DNA of 64,000 nucleotides from Scolanthus callimorphus (GCA_033964015.1 CM066913.1:6175169-6239168); one strand, 5' to 3'; counted from the first letter of the stretch, positions 42,457 through 54,365 are shown. Notes: generated from the sequence alone by a model not told the origin. Translations and numbers: made by a program.

Positions 42457-43349
42457 AGTAAAACTGGGCCCCTGAGTAAAATACATATTGATTTTATCGA
42501 GCGGCATCGTTGTGTCCGCAGTAGATCTACCCCAGTCAACGTGTCCTGTCTGCGTTCGAAAAGCAAAGCTTTTGTTTTTGTAAGGTTTCACTTCAATTAA
42601 AATAATTAACAGCATTCTATACGATTTCATTTCATATTCAAAACCGATAAGCAACCAAGGAAACTGATATGTAATCCAAAGGTTCTTTTCATTTATTGCA
42701 CCAAATGCAGATTGCAGAATAAGATAAATAGATCAAGTGGTAGTAACTCCATGCTTTCGCCTATTTCCGAAAAACAAGAAACGTTTGACAATTGTTTACA
42801 ATTCAGAAAAGGGTGTGCAGATGGCCTTAGAAAAACTATTTTCAAGCTTTCAAATGTTTTAGCTGTTTTCAAATTGAGGATCATATTCTTTACAAAATAT
42901 TCAGATGAAACCAATGAATCTTTCGCAGTAAAATGTTTTTTTAAAGGATATAAAGCAAGACAAAGGAAAGAGAAATAACCTACCTCGCTCGTTTTTACAA
43001 GGGAAATGTCAAAGTAGTCGAATCCCTCTCGAGATCGTAAATTCTTAGGAGATGTGGCCACTTTCTCTTCGTTGTTCAGTTCGCATCTCTGCTGCCCTCC
43101 TTTCTCGTAGTTAAACGAAAGGCACTGACACTCAGTTGTACAGACGTGAAAACATTCCACAAAACTGTAAGCATACCGAATATGAAAAACATGCCCATAA
43201 AGGGAGACGTCCTTCGTCGATAGGTTCCGGCCACTTGTGAATTCTGGGCAGCCACCAAGGCAAAAGGTGCCAAAAGAAAGTTTCCAGAAATTTACAAAGA
43301 AGACTACAAAAACCATAAACATAGCAAAAGAAACATTTGCGATCAGCAT

Positions 43350-44772
43350 TTGTTGCTGTATTTTGACGATGTGTGCTGAAGTGGGATGATAAATGCTTGA
43401 AAACTTGCTTTAAAGCCAGGAACGATCTCAACTAAACTGAATCTTATGCTGTCAAATTTGAGGATTTACATTAATATTTAAAGTGACACTTGCGCTTGGC
43501 ATTTTGTTGCTGCTTGTTTTGGCGACTTCTGGAGTGGTATGACTCATGCTGGAGAACTTGCTTTAAAGCCAGGAACGATCCCAACTCATCTACTTAACTG
43601 GATCTAATGCTGTCAAATTAGAGGATTTACATTAATTTTTCAAGACTAAAGAAGCCATTAAAAGATTTATTTTATTAGACTCACTATCCCACTACTCCAC
43701 AAGATCTACCATATGCAAAGGACTAGAAGAGTCTGTTTTTTTGAATCTGGGAAATAGGTACTTTGAGCGTGAGAATGTTGGGTTCAACGCGTCAGTGCGA
43801 TGACGGCGCTGATTTTGAGAAAGCGGACATGATTTGTAGCCTCCAACGCAGCCGCTTGGCTCGTTTCATTTTCTGGTGAGAAAGGCCTACTCCAAGGTGC
43901 TAAAGTAGAGAGCGTTTTAAGGAAAATAAGGGTAAGGATCACTAATTTGTTTAGCCATTATTGGGAATTTCTTAGGATTTCTGGACGTTTTTGGCGTTTT
44001 AAGGAAAATAAGGGTATTACCCTTAAAGGACCGCTAAATTTGGTAGGCATTTTGGATGTTTTAATGCGACTTTGGGGCCCGGAGTATAGCTTCGGAAGAA
44101 AGTGAAACGAGCGAGACGCAAGCGGCTGCGTAAAGTAAAGTAGGTGCTTATATAGCGCTTGATATCAAAGCTCTAAGCGTATAATTACATTTTGGACTAA
44201 TCCTATAAAAAACAGTTTATAACAATGCCGAGTGTGTGTTAGTATGGCGAGTTCTGTGATCAGAGGTTGGGCAACTTCCGACGGTCCTTGTGGTTCTTTG
44301 ACGTTCCCGTGTGTGTTCAGGTTAGTGTAGTGCTAAGTATGCGGACACCATAAATGCAAACTGCGCTTATAAACCGCCGATAATATTACCACGACCTATG
44401 AACATCGAGAGACGAAATCAGTCGGCCGGATACAAAGCTCGGTAGGTTGACAACAGCATCTCATTCCGCCAGCAAGCTGACAAATGGCGTAGGAGCATTC
44501 TCCTCCCCAATCTAACCTTACTATAAAGCAAACCCCAGAATGTTTAGCGTGAAAGACCATCGAGTGATGGTCGCACATCCACTTGGCGAATCTTATTTTT
44601 GTCGACACGCTTGAGACGCCTGGGTACGAGGAAGACCGAAGCAGCCACTCCCCGACCCACTCTCCGTATGATGGCTACGATCTCGTGTAGTTCGCCGTTG
44701 TTCACAGGGTGCTACCATTAAAAATAACAATTGGAAATGACAGGAAGATTCCTGTTGCCCTCTTGTCGTCGT
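43350..44772. other. Spacer between the tandem paralogues
   Basis: The segment upstream of copy A contains a local duplication: the motif CTTGCTTTAAAGCCAGGAACGATC with the following AGGATTTACATTAAT occurs at about 43405 and again at about 43558, and a third version lies upstream of copy B (about 50816, split by a MITE). 44390-44690 is related to 53575-54360. No coding exon is seen; it may hold promoter sequence of copy A. Confidence 0.55.
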
Positions 44773-47700
44773 CTAAACGTTTCCCCCAAACCACATCTGG
44801 GTTGTCGAGGCATCACTTTCCCTACAGGGGACAGATTTAGGCGTCTGCTGGTAGTAGCCAAACAAGTGCTCATGTTGGGCTTCCTTTATGTAGGGATAAC
44901 TACAGCCTTCGGTCTGGGTGCTCGCGCCTACATTGACGTGTATCATCCGCTGGTCTTCTTGATTCATAAACACTGTGTACCCTCCCACGTAACTGGACTT
45001 TCTTTTCATTCTGCTAACACGTACACAACTGGACCCTTTATATGTAAGGGGATTGGCTTTCTTGAAGTTAACCAGTAAGTAGGACTTTGTTGGCCAACCA
45101 GTGCTCTCAAAACTGTTATAATGAGAACAAAGACTTTATAAATTTTATAATATAGCTACCATACAACGCGCGCTCAGATTGGTCCAAATCTATGCTCTAT
45201 TTCACCGATAAAGTAGTGGTTCTCCCCCGCTATATCATAAAAGCATTAGAGCACAACTTTCTATGACTTTATCGACAAATAGAGCAATTGTGATGTTGGG
45301 AGAGACTCGTTTAAGGTATTAGCCTAGGCTAAAATGAAGGAAAATTTAGGTGTTTAGAATTTTGTGATATTTTGCAGATAGAAAGACTGCTAGACCTAAT
45401 TTAGTTATCTGAAATTTGTTTTTGAAAAACTGCTTTCTAAACGGACTAATACCACATTCAAAAATCGGTGATTTTCACTTCAATTAATAAGTAACCCGAG
45501 GAGTAGACTAATCCTGTTACTTTTGACAATCAAACAAAAAGTCACACAAATATTATTTAGCTCAAAAACTATATTTTCTTTGCAATAAACTCTTGATTGT
45601 GTTGCTAAAAGGTTTCTATTTTAGTTTTGATCTATTCTGGAGTGGAAATGAGCTTTGAAACTGTGTTTTGGGGTGCGGAAATTTGAGACGACTACGATGG
45701 AATGAATAACCAAAACATGTGTCTAAAATATGACTCTCGGGGGAGGGGTAGGTAGACCATTGTATTTTTGAGGATTCAGGCATAATGCTCAGCGGATATC
45801 CGCAGGAAACGATCCAGAATGGCAGAATGGAAGGTTTTGCCACATTCTGGCTGTGTGTGCCAAGTTTTTCTCGTTTGAAGATGATTAGCGGCTTGAAATA
45901 AGAAGAAATCACCCAGCCAAGCATATAGACATGTACATAAACATGTTTTATGGGGAAACAATCAACGATATCTTCGTGAATTTTGGCATGAAAGAAGATG
46001 CACTCGAGACGAAGAAATCTGTGGCAGTGCGTGGCTATAGACATTTTCGTTAATGTATAACTTGAAGGTCAACTGCGAATTAATAAAATCCTTTATAATT
46101 TTCTTGATTTAAAAGAAAATCAAATGCACTGCCACAGATCTCTTGATCTTGATAGTCGGATAATGAATTTGTATCGATTTTTGTTTGATTATCATGCCAC
46201 TGGAAGAAAAACGAAAAAAACTAGAAAATTTCGAGTTTAAAGATAATCCAATTAACACCTCAATTGGGCGTTGTCTGATTTTTTGTGTGTGAGAAAATCC
46301 ACCTTAGAGATCACTCTATCAGATTTTCTATGCAGATTGAGTATATTGTTTAATGAATCTGATATAATTTGTGTCTAAATTGCGCAAAATTAGCCTATGC
46401 AAATACCTTAAAATCATTCGCCTGCGGCTCGTGATTTTACAACGTTCTCGTGTATCTCCCAACATCACGCGTGCTCTATTGCGCCGATAAAGTCATAGAA
46501 AGTTGTGCTCTAATGCTTAAATATAGAAACAAAATATTTCAGTGCTGAGACTGAGAGTGATGTATGGAAGCCAGCTGTGGTCCAATTTAAATGGATTTAT
46601 AATTCAGCTCATTAAAGCTCATTAAAGCTTTTGCAAACTAATCGATTCGCTTTGCGACTTGTATGTGGAGAGCTGAGCTATAAGGGGTGGACCATTAGAA
46701 ATTGGGGGAGGGGGGGTGGCAATTCCCAAAAAAAAATTCGCGCAAGGCCAATCCTTCCAAAAAAAAATCTTGCAGAGATTCAAGCTAGGAAATAAAAATC
46801 CTACAAAGACATGGCTTGGGTTCTCATTAAAAAGATGTCTTAAGTAGTTATTCCAGCAACTTCTCTTTTGCATTTTTCTACTTCACTTAATAAAATATAT
46901 AGTTGGTGAGAACTCACGCACCGAAGACACTGCCCTCGCGCCGTTTACAAGAACAAGTGGTATCTTGCCGAGGGAAAACAAACTCTCCCAAAAAATGCCC
47001 TGTAATGATAGGCCTGGCAGGCAGTGCAGTCACTATGTTCGAAAGAATCACACTTAGGTAAGCGTGAGTTCGACGTTACAAGTATAGAAATTCCTGAGAA
47101 ATTCGTCATGTGGACCGCTTCACACAAATGAATAATAATAATTTCATAATTTGTGGCATCAATAATAAAACCTACAAGCATTGTTTACTATACACGAAAA
47201 ACAGAACGTTCGTCTACCCTTTCTTCTCTGAGGCTTGATGAAATGCGTTTATAAAAGTTCGAGCGCGCTTCGCGCGCAACGGAAGAAAAAACCTCTACCA
47301 TGTCAAATAAGGGGATGGCGAAAACATTTAACAGCTTCATTCTTTTTTAATGGCAACCAATAGAAATATATCATAAGAAAATTTGTTGTATCTATACATA
47401 AAGCAACAAGATTTTCTTAATCTATTTCTGAACCAATATAGTATATAGTATAAGAAAATTTTGTTGATTTGTTGATGCGGATTTGGACGCCCTGTGGGAA
47501 CGGAACGCCACGGGAACAGGTAGTGCTCGATGCGCATGGGTTTATCCTTTTCCCCCTCATGGGTTTATCCTTTTCCACTTTTTTTGTGTTTGTGTCTGCG
47601 AAAAAAAAATTCGTACATGGCCTTCGAGTCCGAAAAAAAATTCCTGCACAACCTGATCACCGAAAAAAAAAATTCATACGCAAAAATATTGCCACCACCC

Positions 47701-50700
47701 CTCCCCCAACTTCTAATGGTCCACCCCTAACTCACTAGCGATCATTAAAGCGGTAAATCGTGTATATGAGCGTTGCGGTGGGTTGTTTGCATGTGTGAAT
47801 GCCCCTACAAATCATAGCAGGACGACTACAAGATCGTGATGGAAATCAACAACCTTCAAATCAGCAAAGGCCTTCAAATGGTTGTACCAGAGCCTATGCC
47901 GCGAGCTCCGCGATGTGCCGAGTCGGGGAGCTCTGGACACGAGAATGCCTGGTTATAGCAGATATCGTAATGCTAGTGGCACTAGTCATCAGGGGCACCC
48001 AACGAGACAATACCGTAAAACAGCTCAGAATACCTTTATAGGCATTGCTGAGCATACAAATGACTGTAAACTGGTATTTTTAATCCCTACAAATTTTAGA
48101 TCTGTTCGGATTTCATAGCTGAAAGTTTTGGGTTGCGAAAATTTTAGGGATTGAAATCAAGTCTTCCGAAAATGCCAGGGGCAGGGGAAAAACTCTATCC
48201 GAAAATTTTAGGGGACCTTTTTAACGGAAAAAATCCCCCCAAAATAGTAAAATTTCACCTTTTGTGCAATTCGAAAAATCCAGGGGATCTTAGATTCTAT
48301 ATACGAAAGTTTAAAGCTTGACATTCTGAAGCGAAAGTTTCAGCTTTCATTGCACCATCTCCGAACAGATATTTTACCGAAAATAATCGTTGGGTGCCCC
48401 TGAGTTCCCCGCGAAACCTAGGGGTTTTCTCTGCCTAAGGTGTCTAACAGAAAAACCCTTGGGGTTCTGAGGATGTGGCCCGTGTAAATGTATTCCTTAC
48501 TTGCACGTTACAAGCCATTGTTCAGAGAGAGCAGCAAGTTCCGACATGCGTGTCTTGCTCAGACGGAATTGGTCCCAATGGGGCGCGAGGTCTTCATTCA
48601 TCGCTTTACTATCATAAAGTGGGGTCTGAAAGATTTTATAACGAGTATTATTTTAAATATATCAAGATGTATATCAATGGTAGACAACATGGTCATTAAA
48701 TAAAATTATTTATATTTTATGCACGAGCCACAGGAAGAGACCTGGGGAAAAAACATCAATGTACTCATGAATCTCACCTCTTCAGTGAAGTGTCTTTTAC
48801 TGTATGCAAATGACATCAGCAACGTCCATCCTTTGACAGTAGTTTTTGACGGTATGATTCCTGAGAAACAGTATCCCATGAACACGGGACTGTTAACCGT
48901 AGGCTGAATGCGGTAAAGCCCTGCCGGAGCGTTCGGATTGCTTCGAAAGACATCCATACAGCTTTTGTAAATCGTCGTGTCCACCGAGGTGCCGTTGTCA
49001 GTAGTGTTCGTGCTACAGACGCTTCCGGTGAACGGTGCTGGGCATGCGCACTGGAATCTCTGTTTGGTGCCACACATTTCCTGGCATGTTCCACCATTTT
49101 TGCACGGATTAGGAAAGCAACAACCATTTTGGCAGGGTGAACAGGAAACCTGCGCATGAGAAAAACGAAAACGACAGCATGGTTGTCTCCTTACAGATAA
49201 CGCGGGCTGCGTGGTGCGAAACCGGTTTATATTGTGAGTTCCCATTCTCATCATACCCAGAGCTCCTCTGCTCGTTCGTCATTTGCCGGGGAGGCTCTGG
49301 TAGAAGCCATTGACGCATGCGCGAGATTTGATATAGAGCGAGAAATAACTTTCTGCGCATGCCCAAACGTTCAATATCAATCAATAAACGAAGGTCCAGG
49401 GTTGCTTACATGTTCGTCACAAAAAAAGAGAATTCCGGATGGTGATATTTCCGTGTGTTGAAATATGATTGTGGTAATTATTTTCATTTGTTAGACCAGG
49501 TATGTTAAACATTGGAGGTGCTAAAGCCACTAAGTGCTGCCTATTATGATAACTTTGACGAGCATTATGGCGTATTATCCGGGCTCTAATGAACATTTTG
49601 GCGGGCTCTTACTGCTCTGAGGTCGCTGCTATGATGGTCGCCATAAATTCTCGGTTTTGTTTTAATCATACTTTTCCGCACCTCGTTGCGAAGTTGGATC
49701 CTAGGTTCCCAAAGTTCGCAACCAAGTTCCGAACTAAGATTGGTAAATTCACATCTGTATTTTAGAAATTTTAAGAAAACTCGAACGCGCTAGCTGCTTG
49801 GGCTTCTTTGGCAGTGGTCTGTACCGGATATCGAAAGATCTCAACAGGTTTTTATCTGAACTTTCAATCTGAGTTGCCAAATTACGAAGTTAGTTGGGAA
49901 CTTGGTTGCGAGCTTGGGAACACGGGAACCAACTTTGCAACCTGGCGCGGAAACGTATTGTGAAAACAACTGTATCGTTTCTAATCTTTTCAATTAAACT
50001 AATTAAAAGCATTGTATACTAAGGGCGACCGTAAAGTGACACTACTTTTCAAATTCATGAGCAGACAGAAACCTAGGAAAACAAAATATAATTAAGTTTC
50101 TTTTTATTAATTGTACCAAAATCAGAAAGAGATAAATGGATCCCGTTGTAATTACTTGAGCTCAAATAACTCACCAATTTACAAAGAAAGGTTTGACAAT
50201 TGTTTACGTTTTGAAAAGGTGTACAGCTAGCAGGTGGCCTAAAAAACTGTTTTCAATTTTTTCAAATGTTTTAGCTGTTTTTAAATTGAGGACGTTTTTT
50301 ACAACAAATTCAGATATAGCCATGCATCGTTCACAGTAAAATGTATTTTAAATGCTAAAGTGGAAATAAAAAAGACAAAGGCTGAGGAAATAACCTACCT
50401 CTCTCGTTTTTACAAGGGAAATGTCAAAGTAGTCGAATCCCTCTCGAGATCGAAAATTCTTAGGAGATGTGGCCGCTTTCTTCTCTTCGTTGTTCAGTTC
50501 GCATCTCTGCTGCCCTCCTTTCTCGTAGTTAAACGAAAGGCACTGACACTCAGTTGTACAGGCGTGAAAACATTCCACAAAACTGTAAGCATACCGAATC
50601 TGAAAAACATGCCCATAAAGGGAGACGTCCTTCGTCGATAGGTTCCGGCCACTTGTGAATTCTGGGCAGCCCCCAAGGCAAAAGGTGCCAAAAGAAAGTT

Positions 50701-50767
50701 TCCAGAAATTTGCAAAGAAGACTACAAAAACCATAAACGTGGCAAAAGTAACACTTGCGTTCAGCAT
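44773..50767 (-). CDS. PAN-EGF-fibrinogen-like secreted protein, copy B (intact)
   Basis: Exons on the minus strand: 50767-50399, 49149-48778, 48625-48501, 45112-44773; phases agree, 401 residues. A hydrophobic leader (FATFMVFVVFFANFW, residues 8-22) precedes a PAN-like domain (CPEF ... CFHACTTECQCLSFNY ... CELNN), an EGF-like module (CCFPNPCKNGGTCQEMC ... CACPAPFTGSVC) and a fibrinogen-like region (CMDVFRSNPNAPAGLYRIQP, HWDQFRLSKTRMSELAALS, TCNF, then a Cys-poor tail ending MWFGGNV). It is the tandem duplicate of copy A; exon 1 is nearly identical. The last exon ends 11 codons earlier than in A because of a one-base length difference just before the stop. Intron 3 (3.4 kb) is packed with transposons. 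Predicted secreted or a type II anchor. Likely an adhesion or matrix protein, inferred only from domain make-up. Confidence 0.85.
45241..46518. mobile_element. Non-autonomous DNA element, 1.3 kb, ~85-bp inverted repeats
   Basis: AAGCATTAGAGCACAACTTT at 45241 and its complement ending at 46518 are the outer part of arms that extend through CTATGACTTTATCG and GATGTTGGGAGA. The about 1.1-kb interior has no recognisable transposase. Confidence 0.75.
46681..47730. mobile_element. Non-autonomous DNA element, 1.04 kb, TAA duplication
   Basis: Tips GGGGTGGACCATTAGAAATT (from 46684) and complement (to 47727) are flanked by TAA on both sides. Each arm continues through a G- or C-rich run and A runs. 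Three-base TWA-type duplications are typical of PIF/Harbinger elements. Interior open frames show no DDE transposase I can recognise. Confidence 0.75.
47850..47948. mobile_element. Remnant of CATTCTCG-family MITE
   Basis: Contains AAAGGCCTTCAAATGG, GAGCCTATGCCGCGAGC and GTCGGGGAGCTCTGGACACG followed by AGAATG, the right half of the family in diverged form. Confidence 0.5.
47989..48403. mobile_element. Inverted-repeat element, CAGGGGCACCCAACGA tips
   Basis: TCAGGGGCACCCAACGA at 47989 and its complement ending at 48403 enclose 415 bp. Internal repeats include AAAATTTTAGGG and TCCGAAAAT words. Non-coding, about 100 bp from exon 3 of copy B. Confidence 0.75.
49243..49395. mobile_element. Partial CATTCTCG-family MITE
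   Basis: Begins CATTCTCATCATACCCAGAG and continues through the family's GCATGCGCGAGATTTGATA core to about 49395, but lacks the right arm. It lies in intron 1 of copy B, about 95 bp from the acceptor of exon 2. Confidence 0.6.
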
Positions 50768-50852
50768 TTCGTTGCTGTGTTTTGGCGATTTCTGAAGCGG
50801 ATGATTAATGCGTTAAAATCGGCTTTAAAGCCTGGAACGATCCCAACTCTGA

Positions 50853-51159
50853 TTACTGCGGTTTTCATAATTCTGCGAACTCTCGCTACCGATTTCCAAC
50901 CGTAAAACCGCCTTCTGGCTTCCGTCAATCAAACTCCGGAATCTTTTCGTCGTTACTCTCTGTGCTTTATGATTGGCCAGCGCCTAAGCAGTGCTAAAAT
51001 GGCTTCCTGTCACGCCAGCAACGGTTTCGTGCTGGCCAATGAAAAAGCACTAAGAGTAACGACGAAAAGACTCGGGAGTTTGATTGGCGGAAGCCAGAAG
51101 GCGGTTTGACGACTGGAAATCGTTAGCGAGAGTTCGCAGAATTACGAAAACCGCAGTAA
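50853..51159. mobile_element. MITE with ~90-bp inverted repeats upstream of copy B
   Basis: TTACTGCGGTTTTCATAATT at 50853 and its near complement ending at 51159 begin arms of about 90 bp (through CTTCTGGCTTCCG and CAATCAAACTCC). The element splits the upstream sequence that copy A keeps continuous, about 90 bp above the start codon of copy B. Confidence 0.85.
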
Positions 51160-51598
51160 CTGGATCTTACGAGGTCAAATTTGAGGATTTACATTAATTA
51201 GCCGTCAAAGCAGGTTGGACATTTGTATGCGCATGCGTTCGTCAAAGTGAGTTTATGCGAGCGTGGAAAACTGGCAAATTTTCGTGCTCCGGGTTAATTC
51301 GTACTTTGTTTTATTGCATCGGCACGGATTGTTTTTTGCGGTCAAGACCGCCTAACAAAAGAAGTTTTGCATGATTTCATGTCGAGTGATCGTGAAGGTA
51401 TAAATCGCCAATTTTTTCAGCCGATGAAACTAAAATATAGTTCGGTTTCAATGCAAGAATGAACCTGTGAAAGTTTGGTTCTGGTGCAAAAGCTAGTTTC
51501 TCAAATCTGTTTATATTTTGTATTTTAATACAGGCAGCCTCTTATTCCGAGTTTCAGGAGCCAATCAGAGCGCGCGGAATTGGATACCCATAGCCTGC

Positions 51599-53224
51599 TC
51601 ATAGTAGTAGGGTCTGTTAGCGATTTTATCGTGCACTTTTGCGTACAGGCACCAAAACTTGGCACAAGTGTTCCTTGGGTGATACCAAACAGATTTAGAG
51701 GGGGGTGCCACAAATGTTCGCCCTAGGGGGGAGGGGGCATTTTAACCAAATTAAAAATGAGGGATCTTGTTACGGCTGCAAAGACCGTACAGGCATCAAA
51801 CTTGGCACAAATATCATTTAGAAGGAATGCCACATATGTTTGCGCTAGGGGGTAGGGAGGGGTATTTTTTGTCCGAATTAGGCATGGGGGTCTTTTGGGG
51901 GCCGCAAAGACCGTACAGGCATCACACTTGGCACAAATGTTCCTCGGGTGACACCAATCAGATTAAGAGGGGGATGTCACAAATGTTAGCCCAATGGGGT
52001 GGGGTGGGGCAATTTTGTCCGAAGTAGCATGGGTGTCCTGTTGAGCTTTATAGACCATACAGGCACCACACGTAGCAAAATGTTACTTAGGTGTTACTAA
52101 ACAAATTGAAAGGGGGTGTCACAAATATCCGCCCATTATTAGCATTGGGGCTTTGGGAGCCGCAAGACCCTACAGCACCAAACTTGGCACACATGCCTTT
52201 CTTTGGTGATACCAAACCGATTCAGAGGGAGCGCCACAAATGTTCACCCTAGAGGGGGAGGGGAATGGGAATTTTGCCCAAATTAGCCATAGGGTCTTTT
52301 GCCTACAAATCCTTATTGGCCTGAAACCCAAACAAGTTCCGACACAAACAGTTTGCCAAAGAGGGAGAGGGGCAAAATTTCCATTAAGAGGGGTTGAGTC
52401 CAAAGGCACCAGACCTAGTGCATAAATTGCCTTGATACTGAACAGGTTCACAGTTCCGTGTACGGAAGGTTGGACTTGCAGCGCCCGCTGGTGCATTTGC
52501 CTTTGCAACCGCACTTAAGTAGCTCGAACACACTCTTGAAGCCGGTTGAAGTCCAAAGGAACGTTTATGCCAAGTTTGGTGCCTCTACGGTCGTTGCAGC
52601 CCCCAAAAGATCCCTGTCTAATTTGGACAAAATACCCCTCCCCTCCCCTAGGGCGAACATTTGTGGAACCCCCCTCTTAAACTGTTTGATATCATCCAAG
52701 GAACATTTGTGACAAGTTTGGTGCCTGTACGGTCTTTGCAGTCCCCAAAAGATCCCTCATGTCTAATTTGGACAAAATGCCCCTCCTCTCCCCCCTAGGG
52801 CGAACATTTGTTGCGCTCCCCTCTAAAACTGTTTGGTATCACCCAAGGAACATTTGTGCCATGTTTTGGTGCCTGTACGGTCTTTGCAGTCCCCAGAAGA
52901 TCCCTTATGTCTAATTTGGGCAAAATGACCCTCCTCTCCCCGCTAAGGCGAACATTTGTGGCACCCCCCTCTCAAACTGTTTGGTATCACCCAAGGAACA
53001 TTTGTGCCATGTTTGGTGCCTGTACGGTCTTTGCAGTCCCCAGAAGATCCCTTATGTCTAATTTGGACAAAATGCCCCTCCTCTCCCCTCTAGGGCGAAC
53101 ATTTGTGGCACCCCCCTCTAAAACTGTTTGTATCACCCAAGGAACATTTGTGCGAAGTTTGGTGCCTGTACGCAAAAGTGCACGATCCGAAGGTTTTTTG
53201 ACCCTAATGAGACCCTACTATAGG
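51599..53224. mobile_element. Foldback-like element: inverted arms made of tandem repeats
   Basis: Left and right ends share ATAGTAGGGTCT and GTGCACTTTTGCGTACAGGC as inverted copies. From 51640 to about 52240 several degenerate units (ACAGGCA.CAAACTTGGCACAA ... CACAAATGTTCGCCCTAGGG) run in one direction, period about 120-145. From about 52540 to 53180 four to five better preserved units (starts near 52579, 52721, 52869, 53016, 53162; period about 146) run in the opposite direction. A unique core lies at about 52260-52540. Open frames through the array are products of the repeat, not genes. Confidence 0.8.
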
Positions 53225-53574
53225 CGTTGTTTTTTTATCGCCTAACCCCGGGAAGTTCGTAGTCGCGTTTTTCGGCGAAAAAAAAAACCGCCTGGCCTAA
53301 GATAAACGTCGAATTAAAGTCGGGTCGAATACATTTAAAACAATAGATCGGTGTCTTTTGAAAATAATGTAATCGACGCGACTTGAATTCGACGTATGCC
53401 CTAGACCTTAGATATCCGCTGACTTGGTGGATACTGAATTCATCTTTTCCTTTGTTTCGGACGCCCACCAATATGTGATGGAGGATCCTGTTGATGGACT
53501 GGTAACTTTCAAACTACGCATATAGGCCGCAGATGATATTACAAAGTGGCCTATGATCCTCAGATTACCAAGTT

Positions 53575-54360
53575 GATACAATAGCATGTCATTCCGCCAG
53601 CCAGCTGACAAAAGCGAAGGAGCATTTGGATTGTTTTACTCTCTCCCTTCAACCCAACCTAGCTATATAGCAAACCCCAGAATTATCAGCGTGAAAGGCA
53701 GATACTTTCAATTGTCAAGTGATGGAAGATACTTTCAAAGGTCAAGTGATGAAAGATACTTTCGATGGTCATAGGCAGTGGCGTAAAGCCAGGACCACTT
53801 TCAGGTGCAGGAAGAGATGGCTTAAAGGAATGGACAATTTTCAATATTTAATGGACATAACACACATTCGTGCATAATGATAATACAGGGCTTGTACCAA
53901 ATTAAAACATACATAAAACTATTTCCGCAATGCTGTACCATAGTCGAAATACCAAGTCACCGTGAACACGCATTAAGAAAAGGCTGCTAAACCTTATTTA
54001 ATGACCTATCGTAACGCTCTCACTGTGGTGCCTTAGGCTGGTACGGCCTGTCTCTCTAACGCCCAGGGCCCAGAAAGGGCAAGTTTTGTTTGCCAATATA
54101 TATCTCTTACTTTTTCCCTTTCGTGAGGCGGAGATAACAATTATGTTTTTGGCAAAAAAACATTTGTGTAGGCAAATGCCTTTTTGCCTAGAGGTAGCTA
54201 CGTCACTGATAGGGTCACACATCCACGACTTGGCGAATTTGGCGAATTTGGCGAATTTGGCGAATCTGTTTTTTTACCGACACACTTGGAGATGCCTGGG
54301 TACGAGGCAGCCACTCCCCTACCCACTCCCCCATATGATGGCTCCCGATCTCGTATGTGT
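53575..54360. repeat. Segment related to 44390-44690, with short tandem repeats
   Basis: AGCAAACCCCAGAATNNNNAGCGTGAAAGNC, CTTGGCGAATNT and GCCTGGGTACGAGG blocks occur in the same order here and at 44390-44690 (N marks differences), separated here by an about 450-bp insertion. Two local arrays have formed: AGATACTTTC units of about 27 bp (53699-53770, three copies) and GGCGAATTT units of 9 bp (54234-54265). This supports duplication of flanking sequence along with the paralogous genes. Confidence 0.65.
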
Positions 54361-54365
54361 CTGAA

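Larger units (their letters stand above)
38393..43349 (-). pseudogene. PAN-EGF-fibrinogen-like secreted protein, copy A, broken by a MITE
   Basis: Exons on the minus strand: 43349-42984, 40830-40220, 39491-39367, 38765-38393, joined in phases 0, 0, 2. Exon 1 has a hydrophobic leader (FAMFMVFVVFFVNFW) and a PAN-like Cys pattern (CPEF, CFHVCTTECQCLSFNY, CEL). Exon 2 encodes an EGF-like module (PCKNGGTC...CACP) and the start of a fibrinogen-like part (CMDAF...GLYRIQP). Exons 3-4 continue it (HWDQFRLS, TCNFD). A 221-bp MITE with a 9-bp duplication interrupts exon 2 and brings in a stop; without it exon 2 is 127 codons and the protein would be 414 residues. The other exons are intact and match copy B closely, so inactivation is recent or the element is spliced or polymorphic. 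The role is probably adhesion or matrix, inferred from the domains. Confidence 0.8.

Noticed and set aside
52808..53245. Open frame of 145 codons with repeated PLLSPLGRTFVAPPS-like units
   Set aside because: It is the translation of the tandem repeats in the right arm of the foldback-like element; the other strand and the left arm give equally open frames.
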